Below, piece after piece: positions 1 through 8,548 of a stretch of 64,000 nucleotides of DNA. Within the stretch, counting starts at the first letter, position 1. Every line of letters starts with the position of its first letter. The position numbers were made by a program, and so were the translations under genes. A model generated the notes under the pieces. The model made no database searches, was not told the origin of the DNA, and worked only from the letters and a program-made list of their open reading frames with translations. Source of the stretch: Streptomyces carminius (lineage in GTDB: Bacteria; Actinomycetota; Actinomycetes; Streptomycetales; Streptomycetaceae); the NCBI RefSeq assembly GCF_002794255.1, contig NZ_PGGW01000040.1, positions 62,001-126,000 on the forward strand. Direction: 5' to 3'.

Positions 1-462
1 GGCATCCCCACCGTCTTCCTCGGCCTGCTCGGTTTCCTGTGGAATCTCCGGACCCACCGGCGCAACTCCCGGCGGGAGAAGCTCAACGAGCTGGCACGGC
101 ATCTCACGGACACCCTCCTGCTCGTCCTCGACCTCGCCCAGGGACCTGTCACCCACGACAGCCTCAAGCCCCTGCTCCGCCGACGCGACCTGATCGAGGC
201 CGTGGCCGCCAGGAACGACACCCTGCGGTCCCCCCTGACCACTGTCGTCGGACGCATCGACGCATACTCCGGGACCGCGACGCCTCCGGGCGACGAGGTG
301 TTCGCCAAGGTCATGCGAGCCGCGAAGAAGTCGGCCGCCTCCGGAGAGCGGGAGCTCGACGAATGGCTGGCGCAGGCCATACGGCAGGGACGTGCGGCCG
401 GGCGGCTGACCGAGGCCGTCATGGCCGCCCAGAGTGCGGTCGGTGATCTCCAGGGCAACTGA
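1..462 (+). CDS. C-terminal part of a hypothetical membrane-anchored protein (5' end outside window)
   Basis: The frame is already open at the first base and runs to TGA at 460-462, so only the last 153 residues are visible. They begin with a hydrophobic stretch (GIPTVFLGLLGFLWNL) that looks like the end of a transmembrane helix. A basic juxtamembrane segment rich in Arg follows, then about 120 soluble, helix-prone charged residues. I do not recognise a family. A membrane anchor with a short cytoplasmic tail is the only inference I can make. No function is assigned. Confidence 0.6.
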   Translation, partial: GIPTVFLGLLGFLWNLRTHRRNSRREKLNELARHLTDTLLLVLDLAQGPVTHDSLKPLLRRRDLIEAVAARNDTLRSPLTTVVGRIDAYSGTATPPGDEVFAKVMRAAKKSAASGERELDEWLAQAIRQGRAAGRLTEAVMAAQSAVGDLQGN

Positions 463-554
463 ACAGACCGAAGGGGAGCAGCGGCGGGCGCTTCCTCTCC
501 ACACGCCGGGGAAAGCCGTTGCGGGTGCGGATCAGGTCCGGGTCCAATACCGGC

Positions 555-1340
555 ATGACGGCTTCCGGCACGCACGTCGAACCCCCCGCCCACTTACGGC
601 TGAACCGGCGCTACTGGGACGAGGAGGCCGCCGCCGCGCACGGCCCGCTCGCCCGCGCCCACTGGTCCGGCCCCGAACCGGGCTGGGGCCTGTGGGGCAC
701 CCCCGAATCGGAACTCGCCCTCCTGCCCGCCGACCTGGCCGGACGGCGGGTGATCGAGCTGGGCTGCGGCACCGCCTACGTCTCCGCCCGGCTGGCCCGG
801 GCCGGCGCCCGCCCGGTCGGTGTCGACCTCTCCCGCGAGCAGCTCGCCACCGCACGCGCCATGCAGGCCGAGTTCGGCCTCGGCTTCCCCCTGCTCCTCG
901 CCGACGCCGAGCGCGTCCCGTGCCGTGACGGCTCGTTCGACCTGGCCGTCAGCGAGTACGGCGCCTCGCTGTGGTGCGATCCCCGCCGCTGGATCCCGGA
1001 GGCCGCCCGGCTGCTGGTGCCCGGCGGCCTGCTGGTCTTCCTGCGCTACTCGCCGCTGTACGCGCTGTGCGCCTCCGACGGGGAGCAGGCGTCCGCCTTC
1101 CTGCGCCGCCCGCAGTTCGACGCCGGCGGCCCGGGGCGGCTGGAGCGGGGCGGGCGCGTGGAGTTCGTACTCCCGCACGGGGAGATGATCCGCGTGCTGC
1201 GCGGGAGCGGCTTCACCGTCGAGAGCCTGACCGAGCTCCGCGCACCGCGCGACGCGCACCGGGACTACCCCGAGGTCTCCGCCGGCTGGGCGCGCAACTG
1301 GCCCTGCGAGGAGGTGTGGACGGCCCGGCTGACGGGTTGA
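555..1340 (+). CDS. Class I SAM-dependent methyltransferase with a TTA codon
   Basis: A 261-residue protein with the SAM-binding motif I VIELGCGTAY (residues 66-75). An acidic residue ends strand beta-2 (GVDLS), and the later LLVPGGLLVFL strand is typical of Rossmann methyltransferases (Methyltransf_11/25 type). The substrate is unknown. I chose the ATG at 555; an upstream in-frame start at 519 exists but adds unconserved residues. Leu14 is encoded by TTA (594-596), the codon read by the bldA tRNA in Streptomyces, so translation may be tied to development. It stands alone, followed by the ArsR/SRPBCC operator region. Confidence 0.85.
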   Translation: MTASGTHVEPPAHLRLNRRYWDEEAAAAHGPLARAHWSGPEPGWGLWGTPESELALLPADLAGRRVIELGCGTAYVSARLARAGARPVGVDLSREQLATARAMQAEFGLGFPLLLADAERVPCRDGSFDLAVSEYGASLWCDPRRWIPEAARLLVPGGLLVFLRYSPLYALCASDGEQASAFLRRPQFDAGGPGRLERGGRVEFVLPHGEMIRVLRGSGFTVESLTELRAPRDAHRDYPEVSAGWARNWPCEEVWTARLTG

Positions 1341-1376
1341 CCCGGGCCGCGCTCCGGCGGGGCACCCTCTTCATTC

Positions 1377-1427
1377 GCAACCAATGAGTTGCACATGCGG
1401 CACCCATGTGCAACTCTGGGGTTGCAC
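1377..1427 (+). promoter_or_regulatory. Probable ArsR operator: four alternating GTTGC/GCAAC half-sites
   Basis: GCAAC at 1377-1381, GTTGCAC at 1388-1394, GTGCAAC at 1408-1414 and GTTGCAC at 1421-1427 alternate in orientation. The central pair extends to a perfect 10-bp inverted repeat (1388-1397 and 1405-1414) with a 7-bp spacer. The block lies 27 bp upstream of the SRPBCC gene and its GGAGG ribosome binding site. Position and dyad symmetry fit autoregulation by the ArsR protein encoded two genes downstream. That assignment is inference. Confidence 0.65.
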
Positions 1428-1453
1428 GACACGACGACGATGGAGGAGTTCCC

Positions 1454-1900
1454 ATGAGCGAGGACCGGATCGAACGCGAGACCCTGATCGCGGCCCCCCT
1501 GGAGCGGGTCTGGTCGCTGGTGGCCCAGCCCGGTTTCTGGGTGGCCGACAAGGCGAGCCTGCCCGGCACCGTGGCCAGGGAGGGCGAGTCGATGGTGGCG
1601 AGGAACGCCGAGCACGGCGACTTCCCGGTGCGCGTGGAGAAGGTGGAACCGCCGACGTATCTGGCGTACCGCTGGACCAGCGCGTTCCCCGGGGAGGAAC
1701 TGCGCGAGGACAACAGCACCCTCGTGGAGTTCACGCTGACCGGGGAAGGCGACCGGACGCGGCTGCGCGTCGTCGAGAGCGGGTTCGCGGCACTGGCCGG
1801 ATCCGCGGAACTGCGCAGTCAGAACCTGAAGGACCACAGCGAGGGCTGGCCGCTGGAGCTCGACGCGCTCAGGAAGCGCGCCGAACAGCCCGCCGCATGA
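1454..1900 (+). CDS. SRPBCC (AHSA1/START-like) domain protein
   Basis: A 148-residue single-domain protein. It opens with IERETLIAAPLERVWSLV, the typical first strand and helix of the SRPBCC helix-grip fold, and ends with the long C-terminal helix (LRSQNLKDHSEGWPLELDAL). The family binds hydrophobic ligands or acts as an Hsp90-activator-like domain; the ligand here is unknown. ATG 1454 has GGAGG at 1442-1446. Its stop overlaps the next start (ATGA at 1897-1900). AHSA1-like genes paired with ArsR regulators are a common arrangement, so the two probably form one self-regulated unit. Confidence 0.85.
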   Translation: MSEDRIERETLIAAPLERVWSLVAQPGFWVADKASLPGTVAREGESMVARNAEHGDFPVRVEKVEPPTYLAYRWTSAFPGEELREDNSTLVEFTLTGEGDRTRLRVVESGFAALAGSAELRSQNLKDHSEGWPLELDALRKRAEQPAA

Positions 1901-2247
1901 CGGAGGAGCACCCCGGTCCCGCCGAGGCCGTCGACAGCGTCCTCGGCGCACTGGCCGATCCGACCCGGCGCCGGCTGCTCGACCTGCTCGCCGAGCGGGG
2001 CGAGGCCACCGCGACGGAACTCGCCGGGCGGCTGCCCGTGTCGCGGCAGGCGGTGGTCAAGCACCTCACCGTGCTGGACGCCGCCGGGCTGGTCTCCGGC
2101 AGCCGGGTCGGGCGCGAGGTGCGGTACGCGGTGCGGCCCGCCGCGCTGGACGCGACGGCGCGGTGGATGGGCGCGCTCGCGGCCGACTGGGACCGGCGCC
2201 TGGCGAACATCAAGCGCGTCGCCGAGGCGGCGGAACGGGAGGAGTGA
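1897..2247 (+). CDS. ArsR-family winged-helix transcriptional regulator
   Basis: A 116-residue protein. The segment LGALADPTRRRLLDLLAERG and the recognition helix region LPVSRQAVVKHLTVLDAAGL are diagnostic of ArsR/SmtB helix-turn-helix proteins, followed by a beta-wing (GSRVGREVRYAV). No Cys metal-sensing motif is visible, so it probably does not sense metals. It starts within the stop of the SRPBCC gene (ATGA), which suggests translational coupling. The inverted repeats at 1377-1427 are its likely operator. Confidence 0.9.
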   Translation: MTEEHPGPAEAVDSVLGALADPTRRRLLDLLAERGEATATELAGRLPVSRQAVVKHLTVLDAAGLVSGSRVGREVRYAVRPAALDATARWMGALAADWDRRLANIKRVAEAAEREE

Positions 2248-2499
2248 CGGAAGGAGGAAGACGGCGGACGGCCACGGTCCGTGCCCCTGGGTCCGTGCCC
2301 TCGGGTCCGCGCCCGGCAAAAGCGGTCGCCGCCCGTCGGACCGGCCTTCTAGGATGACCCGGCGCGGGGGCGGCTCCGCGGCGTGCTTCCTTCTCATTCT
2401 CTTCTCCGAGATTCCCCAGCGCGCCCACTTCCCGCCCCCGCGCGTTCTGTGCACCGGGCGGTGTCCGCCGCCCGGCATCGCTTCCCTGGGGGTGTGGAC

Positions 2500-5367
2500 A
2501 TGGCGACCGCGCGTGCCGCCGACCGTACCGGCGTCACCACGGCCACGGCCGCGGACGACCTCGAAGGCGTGCTGCTGCGGCGCCTGTCCGCCGTGTACGT
2601 CGCGGCACCGGCGGACGGCGGAACGAGCGCCGGGCCGGACGCGGAGCGCGACGCCGAGCGCAACGCCGCCGGGCTGACGGCTCTGGAGGCCGACCTCGCC
2701 GGACGCGGCCACGTCCTGACGGCCCCGCTGCGCCGCGCGCTCGCCGCCCTGCCCCCGGCCGGCCTCGCCGGACAGGGCATCCGCCTGCTCGGCCGGATCG
2801 ACGCGCTGCTGGGCGCCGACCGCCGCCACGAACCGCTGTTCCGCGGCTTCCCCGACGCCGTGCCGGACCACGCGCACAGCCTCTACAGCGAGCGCATCCT
2901 GGCCTTCCTCCTCAGCCAGCCGCACCAGCCGTGCCTGGCGTGCGGCCGCACCGGCGACATCGGCGCGCTCGCGCCGTGCGCCCACCTGGTGTGCTCGACC
3001 TGCCTGGCCGGGACCGGCCGGGACGAGCCGGACGCCCCGGACGCCTGGCGCCGCTTCCGCTGCCCGGTGTGCGGCGCCCACCCGGACGACCCCGGGCGGC
3101 CGGACCGGGAGCCGGAGCCGGAGCCGGCCGAACGCTCCCGCCCCGCCGCCGGGAACGGCCGGACGGCGGTGGTGCGGGAGAGCGGGCCCCCGGCGCCGCT
3201 GCGCCCGCTGCGGCTCGGCGCGGGCGCCGGTCCGCGGGACGGCGCGGCGGCGGTGCTGGCCGACCTGCTGGCCCGCCGCACCCCGCTGTCGCCGCGGGAC
3301 CGCGCGGACCTGGCCGCCGTACTGCCGCACGCCGACCCCGGCCTGGACTGGCTGCCGGCGGAGATCCCGGTGCGCGAGACCAGGGCGGCGGTGCTGGCCG
3401 CCCTGCTGCGCCGGGAGGCCACCGCGCCGGCCGCACGGACGCTGCTGCCCGCCCACCTGGACACGGCCACCGACGTACTGCGCCTGCTGTGGGCGTACTC
3501 CGGCGGCGAGCCCGACCTGCTGGACCCGCCCCGGCTGCGGTCGCTGCCGCGCGCCCTGCGCCGGGAGCTGCTCGGGGTGCTCGACGCCCTGCCGCCCGAG
3601 TCGGTGGCCGAGGACATGCTCCGCCGCCGGCAGGCGTGGCAGCGGGCGGGCGAGGTGCTGCACCCCTTCGAGTACCGGGCCCGTTTCCCGCGCGCCGCCG
3701 TGGCGTTCGCCGTCGTGCGCGGCACGGACCTGTCCGGCGAGCGGAACGAGTGGCTGCTGGACGCCGCCGCCGGGCTCGGCGAGCGGGTGCGGCTGGTCTC
3801 CGGCCGCCCCGGCGGGGCCGTCCGCCCGGCGATACGGACCTTCGCCTCCGAGACCGAGCGGCTGCTCGGCGCCGGGGACACCGCGGGCGCCACCACGCTG
3901 CTGCTGCGCCGCCCCGGCGAACTGGTGCGGCGGCTGCACCGGCTGCTGCGCGTCCACAGCCTGTGGACCGGGGCCGACGACGTCCCGCCCGGTCTGCTCG
4001 ACGCCCTGCCGGCCGCCCTGCGCCGGGTCGGTCCCGGGCCGCTGCTGGGGGCGTGGGGGCGGCTGCGCGTCCCGCACGAGGCGGGCGAGCGCCGGGTGTT
4101 CTTCCCGCGCGGCACGATCGCCCTGGCCCACGGCACCGACGACCACGCGCCGCCGGTGCCGCCCGCCGCGGCCGCCGCGGTGTGCGCGGCGCTGGAGGCC
4201 GAACTGCTGCGCCGCGCGGCCGAGTCGGGGGGCGAGACGGAGGACGGCCCGGATGGTACGGCCGTCCTGGACGCCGCGCTGGCCGACCTGGTGGTGCCGT
4301 TCGCCGAACGGGCGGCGGCCCGGGCGCTGGTCGCCGTGCCACGCGGCAGCCGCCGGCCGCTGCCCGGCGGCGACGGTCCGCTGCGGCTGTTCCTGCACTG
4401 GACGGAGCCCCGGGGACAGCGCGTCGACCTGGACCTGTCGGTGGCGCTGTACGACGCCGAGTGGCGCTTCACCGGCCTGTGCGACTACACCCGTCTGGCC
4501 TTCGCCGGCCGCGCCGCCGTCCACTCCGGCGACTACACCTCCGCCCCGCCGCCGCGCGGCGCGACGGAGTTCGTCGACCTGGACCCGGCGCTGCTGGCCC
4601 GGGCCGGGGCCCGGTACGCCGTGATGGTCGTCCTCAGCTACAACGACGTGCCGTTCGACGAGCTGTCCGACGCCTTCGCGGGCGTCATACGGCCGGACGG
4701 AACGGGAGCGGACGGAACGGGAGCAGACGGAGCACGGGCGAGCGGGGCACGGTCGGGCGGCCGGTCCCGGCAGTACGACCCGCGGCGGGTGCGGCAGCGC
4801 TTCGACCTGGCCGGACACGCCCGCGTGTGCCTGCCCATGGTCCTGGACCTGGCGGAACGCACCGCGCTGTGGACGGACACCAACCTGTCGGTCGCCGGCG
4901 GCCTGCACAACGTGTACCGCCACCGCGGCCGGCTGGGCCGGCTCGCCGCCGACCTGACCGTCCACTTCACGCCCGGCACCCGCGCCACCGTGTGGGACCT
5001 CGCGGCCCGGCTGGCGGCCGCCGGTTCCGCACAGGTGTGGGTCCGCGCGTGCGACGGGCGCTCCGCGGCCCGCTACCGGCGCGGCGGCCGGGAGTCCGCC
5101 GAGCGCTTCGCCGCCCGGGTGCTGGAGGGGTGGGGCCACGACGAGCTGCGCACGGGGACGGCGAAGGAGATCAGCGGGGCGCTCGCCGGGGAACTCGGCG
5201 CGGACGGCCGCTTCGCCGCGCTCGTCGACGGCGACCTGCCGGCCCGGTGGGAACGCGGCGAGCTGTACCGGCTCTTCCCCGGCCCGCTGGACGCCGGGCT
5301 CGGTCCGGACGTCCGGCTGCTCGCGGCCGCCGACCTGACCGCCCGCTTCGCCCCGGCCGCGGACTGA
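2500..5367 (+). CDS. MXAN_6230/SCO0854-type RING-finger protein with TerD-like domain
   Basis: A 955-residue protein. Residues 145-194 hold an almost canonical RING finger, C145-x2-C148, then C-x-H-x2-C-x2-C, ending C188-x2-C191, a fold usual in eukaryotic ubiquitin ligases. The long helical middle (about 230-620) is rich in Leu/Arg and resembles no enzyme I know. Residues about 629-731 contain a TerD-like beta-sandwich signature (VDLDLSVALYD and VMVVLSYNDVPFDEL), as in tellurite/stress (Ter) systems. ATG 2500 was chosen; GTG 2494 is an in-frame alternative. A TAGGAT box at 2350-2355 could be a -10. The role is unknown. A Ser/Thr kinase follows. Confidence 0.8.
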   Translation: MATARAADRTGVTTATAADDLEGVLLRRLSAVYVAAPADGGTSAGPDAERDAERNAAGLTALEADLAGRGHVLTAPLRRALAALPPAGLAGQGIRLLGRIDALLGADRRHEPLFRGFPDAVPDHAHSLYSERILAFLLSQPHQPCLACGRTGDIGALAPCAHLVCSTCLAGTGRDEPDAPDAWRRFRCPVCGAHPDDPGRPDREPEPEPAERSRPAAGNGRTAVVRESGPPAPLRPLRLGAGAGPRDGAAAVLADLLARRTPLSPRDRADLAAVLPHADPGLDWLPAEIPVRETRAAVLAALLRREATAPAARTLLPAHLDTATDVLRLLWAYSGGEPDLLDPPRLRSLPRALRRELLGVLDALPPESVAEDMLRRRQAWQRAGEVLHPFEYRARFPRAAVAFAVVRGTDLSGERNEWLLDAAAGLGERVRLVSGRPGGAVRPAIRTFASETERLLGAGDTAGATTLLLRRPGELVRRLHRLLRVHSLWTGADDVPPGLLDALPAALRRVGPGPLLGAWGRLRVPHEAGERRVFFPRGTIALAHGTDDHAPPVPPAAAAAVCAALEAELLRRAAESGGETEDGPDGTAVLDAALADLVVPFAERAAARALVAVPRGSRRPLPGGDGPLRLFLHWTEPRGQRVDLDLSVALYDAEWRFTGLCDYTRLAFAGRAAVHSGDYTSAPPPRGATEFVDLDPALLARAGARYAVMVVLSYNDVPFDELSDAFAGVIRPDGTGADGTGADGARASGARSGGRSRQYDPRRVRQRFDLAGHARVCLPMVLDLAERTALWTDTNLSVAGGLHNVYRHRGRLGRLAADLTVHFTPGTRATVWDLAARLAAAGSAQVWVRACDGRSAARYRRGGRESAERFAARVLEGWGHDELRTGTAKEISGALAGELGADGRFAALVDGDLPARWERGELYRLFPGPLDAGLGPDVRLLAAADLTARFAPAAD

Positions 5368-5495
5368 CGGCCCGGCAGGCGGCCGGCTGACGGACCGGCA
5401 GATCACATGACGGTTGCGCCGCCGACCCCGGTCTCCGTACGGGAGACACCACGGGACCATACTGGCCCGCGGGTTGGTGAGTCCTGGGGGCGGGG

Positions 5496-6737
5496 TTGGA
5501 TCGGATCGGCACGTACGCCGTCGAACGCAAGCTCGGTGAGGGCGGCATGGGCACGGTGTACCTGGCACGCTCGCGCGGCGGGAGGGCCGTGGCCGTCAAG
5601 GTGGCCAAACCGGAGCTCGCCTCGGACCCGGCGTTCCGGGAGCGCTTCCACGCGGAGATAGAGGCCGCCCGGAAGGTGGGCGGCTTCCACACCGCGCCCG
5701 TCGTCGACGCCGACCCGGACGCCGAGCCCCCCTGGCTCGCCACCGCCTACGTGCCCGGCCCGACCCTCTCCCAGCTCCTCGCCGCCGAGGGCCCGATGGA
5801 CGAGGCCGCCCTGCGCCGCCTCGGCGCCTCGCTCGCCGAGGCGCTCCAGGCCATACACGCCTGCGGACTCGTCCACCGGGACCTCAAGCCCGGCAACATC
5901 GTCATGGCCGAGGACGGCCCGCGGGTCCTGGACTTCGGCATCGCGCGGGCGGTCGGGAGCACCCGGCCCAACGCCGCGGGCGCCGCGTACGGCACCCCGG
6001 GGTTCCTGGCTCCCGAACAGGCCCGGGGGCACGCGGTGACCAGTGCGGCGGACGTGTTCGCGCTGGGCGCGGTCCTCGTGTCGGCGGCCGGCGGCAGCGC
6101 GTTCGGCGAGGGCAGTCCGTCGGCACTGCTGTACCGGTCGGCGCACCACGGCGCGGACGTCTCCGCCGTCCCCGAGGGGCTGCGGCCGGTGGTGGCCGCC
6201 TGTCTGGCGAAGGACCCGGAGGACCGGCCGGGCACCGGCCTGCTGCTCGACTGGTTCACGGAGGAGCCGGACGCGGCGGAGCTGCCCGCCGCCCTTACTC
6301 TCTCCGCCGTCCCGGCCGTTGCCGCCGTCCCGGCGCCCCTTTCCGCCGTCTCCGCCGCGCCCACCGTTCCCACCGCCCTCGCCGTCCCGCCGCAGCCCGC
6401 CGGCCGGCCCGGTGCGTACCCGTCCGTGACCGACCTCCCCACCCAGGCCACACCTCCGCCGCCGCAGGCCGAGTTCCTCGCCACGGACCGCCGGAGCGAC
6501 ATCGTCGCGGACGCCGACGGGGTCTCCTTCAGCGTGAAGGGCCTGGGCGTCGACTTCTCCTGGCACGAGATCCGCACCGCCCGGTACGTCCGGGACGACC
6601 GCGGCGGGCTGACGGTGACGGTCACGCTGGACGACGCCAACACCTACTCCTGCCGGGTCACCACGCCACACGGCGCCGAACTGGACACCTGGACGGCGCG
6701 GCTCGACACCGTGCTCGCCCTCTTCCACCGGCCCTGA
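5496..6737 (+). CDS. Soluble Ser/Thr protein kinase with C-terminal PH-like domain
   Basis: A 413-residue Hanks-type kinase. Visible are the glycine loop GEGGMGTVY (14-22), catalytic Lys35, HRDLKPGN with Asp129, DFG at 146-148 and the APEQARG-type P+1 loop. An Ala/Pro/Val-rich linker (about 265-320) leads to a 95-residue beta-rich domain. That tail is about the size of a PH-like fold and lacks the usual transmembrane helix and PASTA repeats, so the kinase should be cytoplasmic. The start is TTG at 5496: an in-frame stop lies at 5478-5480 and a G-rich run precedes it. A small inverted repeat (5431-5447) lies upstream. Confidence 0.9.
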   Translation: MDRIGTYAVERKLGEGGMGTVYLARSRGGRAVAVKVAKPELASDPAFRERFHAEIEAARKVGGFHTAPVVDADPDAEPPWLATAYVPGPTLSQLLAAEGPMDEAALRRLGASLAEALQAIHACGLVHRDLKPGNIVMAEDGPRVLDFGIARAVGSTRPNAAGAAYGTPGFLAPEQARGHAVTSAADVFALGAVLVSAAGGSAFGEGSPSALLYRSAHHGADVSAVPEGLRPVVAACLAKDPEDRPGTGLLLDWFTEEPDAAELPAALTLSAVPAVAAVPAPLSAVSAAPTVPTALAVPPQPAGRPGAYPSVTDLPTQATPPPPQAEFLATDRRSDIVADADGVSFSVKGLGVDFSWHEIRTARYVRDDRGGLTVTVTLDDANTYSCRVTTPHGAELDTWTARLDTVLALFHRP

Positions 6738-6746
6738 GTGAGGCCG

Positions 6747-7061
6747 TCACCCGCCGGCTTCCCGGCAGGCGGTCAGCCGCAGGCGCCCCGGCTCCCCGGT
6801 GCGCTCCACGGTGACCGGCTCGGTCGAGCCGTCCGCGGAGCGGAGCGTGAGGACCGGGTCGCCGGCTTCGACGAGGATTCCGAGGACCTCGTCGTCCGCC
6901 GGGTCGTCCGCCGGGCCACGCGCGGGCGGCAGGGCCGCGTACCGGACGCCGTCGGCGGTGACCGTGACGCCGACGGGGACACGGGCCAGGCAGGTCAGGG
7001 GATTCGCCCACCACTCCAGGTGGGCCGGACCACCCGGGCAGGTGCCGGGGGAGCCGGTCAC
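6747..7061 (-). CDS. Hypothetical protein coupled to the cupin gene
   Basis: A 104-residue protein starting at GTG (7059-7061), which overlaps the TGA of the cupin gene (GTGA), so the two are probably translationally coupled. It has a Cys-containing N-terminus (GSPGTCPGGPAHLEWWANP) and beta-strand-rich, acidic middle and C-terminal parts. No signal peptide or membrane helix is visible, and I do not recognise a family. It runs convergently into the kinase gene with only nine bases between stops. Confidence 0.6.
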   Translation of the reverse strand: MTGSPGTCPGGPAHLEWWANPLTCLARVPVGVTVTADGVRYAALPPARGPADDPADDEVLGILVEAGDPVLTLRSADGSTEPVTVERTGEPGRLRLTACREAGG

Positions 7062-7576
7062 ACCGCGCCCTCCAGCGCGGTACGCCACACCGGGCTGTCG
7101 ACGTAGTGGTTGTCGAAGCGCTCCGCGGACTCGGCGATCTCCTTCGGGTCCGCCTCGCCGCGCAGCACCCGGCCCAGCAGCCGCAGGTAGTCGAACCGTC
7201 CCAGGCCGGGGGTGAAGACGAACAGCACGTCCGCCCCGGCGCCGGGCGCCGCGGCGAAGGCGTGCGGCGTGTGCGGCGGCACCGCCAGGAAGTCGCCCTC
7301 GCCCAGGACGGTGACCTCCTCCCCCACCAGCACCCGCAGGGCTCCGCCGAGTACGAAGAACAACTCCGTCGCCCTGGTGTGGAAGTGGGCCGGTGCCCCC
7401 ACGGTGCCCTCGGCGAAGGCTGACCGGTAACTCGTGAAGCCGCCGGTGCCGTCCGACTCGCCCAGCAGGGTCATCACACTGCTCGGGTCCGCGCAGGTCT
7501 CGGCGTCCGCACCGCGGGTCAGCAGCGCCTGGCGGGGGGCCGTGGGATGGGGACCGGTGGTTGTCTTCTCCGTCAT
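7058..7576 (-). CDS. Cupin-domain protein
   Basis: A 172-residue protein with both cupin motifs: HFHTRATELFFVLGG (motif 1, two His and a Glu as metal ligands) and PPHTPHAFAA (motif 2). This is the single-domain beta-barrel of cupin_2 proteins, usually small-molecule oxygenases, isomerases or ligand binders. The C-terminal 50 residues are a helical extension. I chose the ATG at 7574-7576 (MTEKTTTG); a longer frame to 7627 looks non-conserved. Its stop is shared with the start of the next gene. The substrate is unknown. Confidence 0.85.
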   Translation of the reverse strand: MTEKTTTGPHPTAPRQALLTRGADAETCADPSSVMTLLGESDGTGGFTSYRSAFAEGTVGAPAHFHTRATELFFVLGGALRVLVGEEVTVLGEGDFLAVPPHTPHAFAAAPGAGADVLFVFTPGLGRFDYLRLLGRVLRGEADPKEIAESAERFDNHYVDSPVWRTALEGAV

Positions 7577-7718
7577 GTCCACGACCCTATGGTCCGGAGT
7601 GGTCCCTGGCCCGGGCCACTCGGGCACCGAAATCGTGGGTCAATTCCGCGTCGGCCCCGCCCGCTCTCCGGGCGGGGTCCCCCGGGCCCGTTTCGCCGAG
7701 CTCGCGGGCTCGGCGGGC

Positions 7719-8060
7719 TCACCAGAACGTGCGGTGGGCGGTCTCCGGCGGCTCCCCGTCCGCCCGGAACCTCCGCCAGACGCCGACGGCCGCCGTCACC
7801 ATCACCCGCCACTCCGGCCTGTCCTCCCACCGGGCCTGCTCGCGTTCGGCCTCCTCCTCGGACAGCCCGACGTGGACCTCCATGCCGTCCCCGGGGACGG
7901 CCCCCGTCCCGTCGCACTCCCGGAAGACCCGCTCCGCCGGGACGAACAGCATCCAGCCGCGCCGCCCGTCGTCGGGCACCAGCCAGGAGTACACGTATCC
8001 CCCGCCCGCGCCCCCGGCCGCCCGGCCGGTGAGCCACACCCCGACCGACGCCACACCCAC
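7719..8060 (-). CDS. Small hypothetical protein
   Basis: A 113-residue protein starting at GTG 8058-8060, preceded by an excellent ribosome binding site (AAAGGAGG on the minus strand, around 8067-8074). The sequence has a Gly-rich beginning, a beta-rich core (YVYSWLVPDDGRRGWMLFVP) and a charged helix with EEEAEREQ. No signal peptide or catalytic motif is visible. The strong RBS and Streptomyces-like codon use argue it is real; its function is unknown. Confidence 0.6.
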   Translation of the reverse strand: MGVASVGVWLTGRAAGGAGGGYVYSWLVPDDGRRGWMLFVPAERVFRECDGTGAVPGDGMEVHVGLSEEEAEREQARWEDRPEWRVMVTAAVGVWRRFRADGEPPETAHRTFW

Positions 8061-8103
8061 GCCCGCCCTCCTTTCCCCGCCTCCCGCGCCCCGGCCCGTT
8101 GGC

Positions 8104-8367
8104 TCAGCCCCGCGGGCCGCCGCCGGGGCCGGACCGCCGTCGCGGGTCGAACCCCCACAGGACGCCGGCCAGCCGCCACAGCAGCACCGCCGCGGCGAGG
8201 ACGAGGGCGACGACGGTGACGGTCTTCCGGGCGGAGCCGTCCAGGTCGAACAGGAGGACCGGGCTCGCCGCGAGGAGCCCCGCCGCCCCCGCGAGGAGAG
8301 CCCCGGTCAGGAGCGCGTAGGCGATCTCCACCGTGACGGCGTCCCGCTCGGCCCGACTGCGCGTCAT
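8104..8367 (-). CDS. Small two-helix membrane protein
   Basis: An 87-residue protein from ATG 8365-8367, with GGAGG a few bases upstream. Two hydrophobic helices (IAYALLTGALLAGAAGLLAA and VTVVALVLAAAVLLWRLAGV) flank a short loop, and the C-terminus is basic and Pro/Gly-rich (cytoplasmic by the positive-inside rule). No recognised family. It precedes the 7719-8060 gene in the same direction and may be co-transcribed. Confidence 0.55.
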   Translation of the reverse strand: MTRSRAERDAVTVEIAYALLTGALLAGAAGLLAASPVLLFDLDGSARKTVTVVALVLAAAVLLWRLAGVLWGFDPRRRSGPGGGPRG

Positions 8368-8548
8368 CGGTGTCCTCCCCCTCGTCCCCGGCTCGTCCCC
8401 GGCTCGTCCCCGACCGTCCTTCCCGGTACACGGACGCCACAACCGGCCCGTCCCGTTCCCCGCCCCGGCGAACGGCAGGGACCCCGCCATGCCGGTGTCC
8501 GGCGCACCCGGCAGCCCGGCCGGAGCCCTCCCCTGCCACGATGGCGCC

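Noticed and set aside
1819..5568. A 1249-codon open frame on the minus strand
   Set aside because: It lies antisense to the RING/TerD and ArsR genes, is Arg/Gly/Ala/Pro/Gln-biased and has no motif. It is open because third-position GC leaves few stops.
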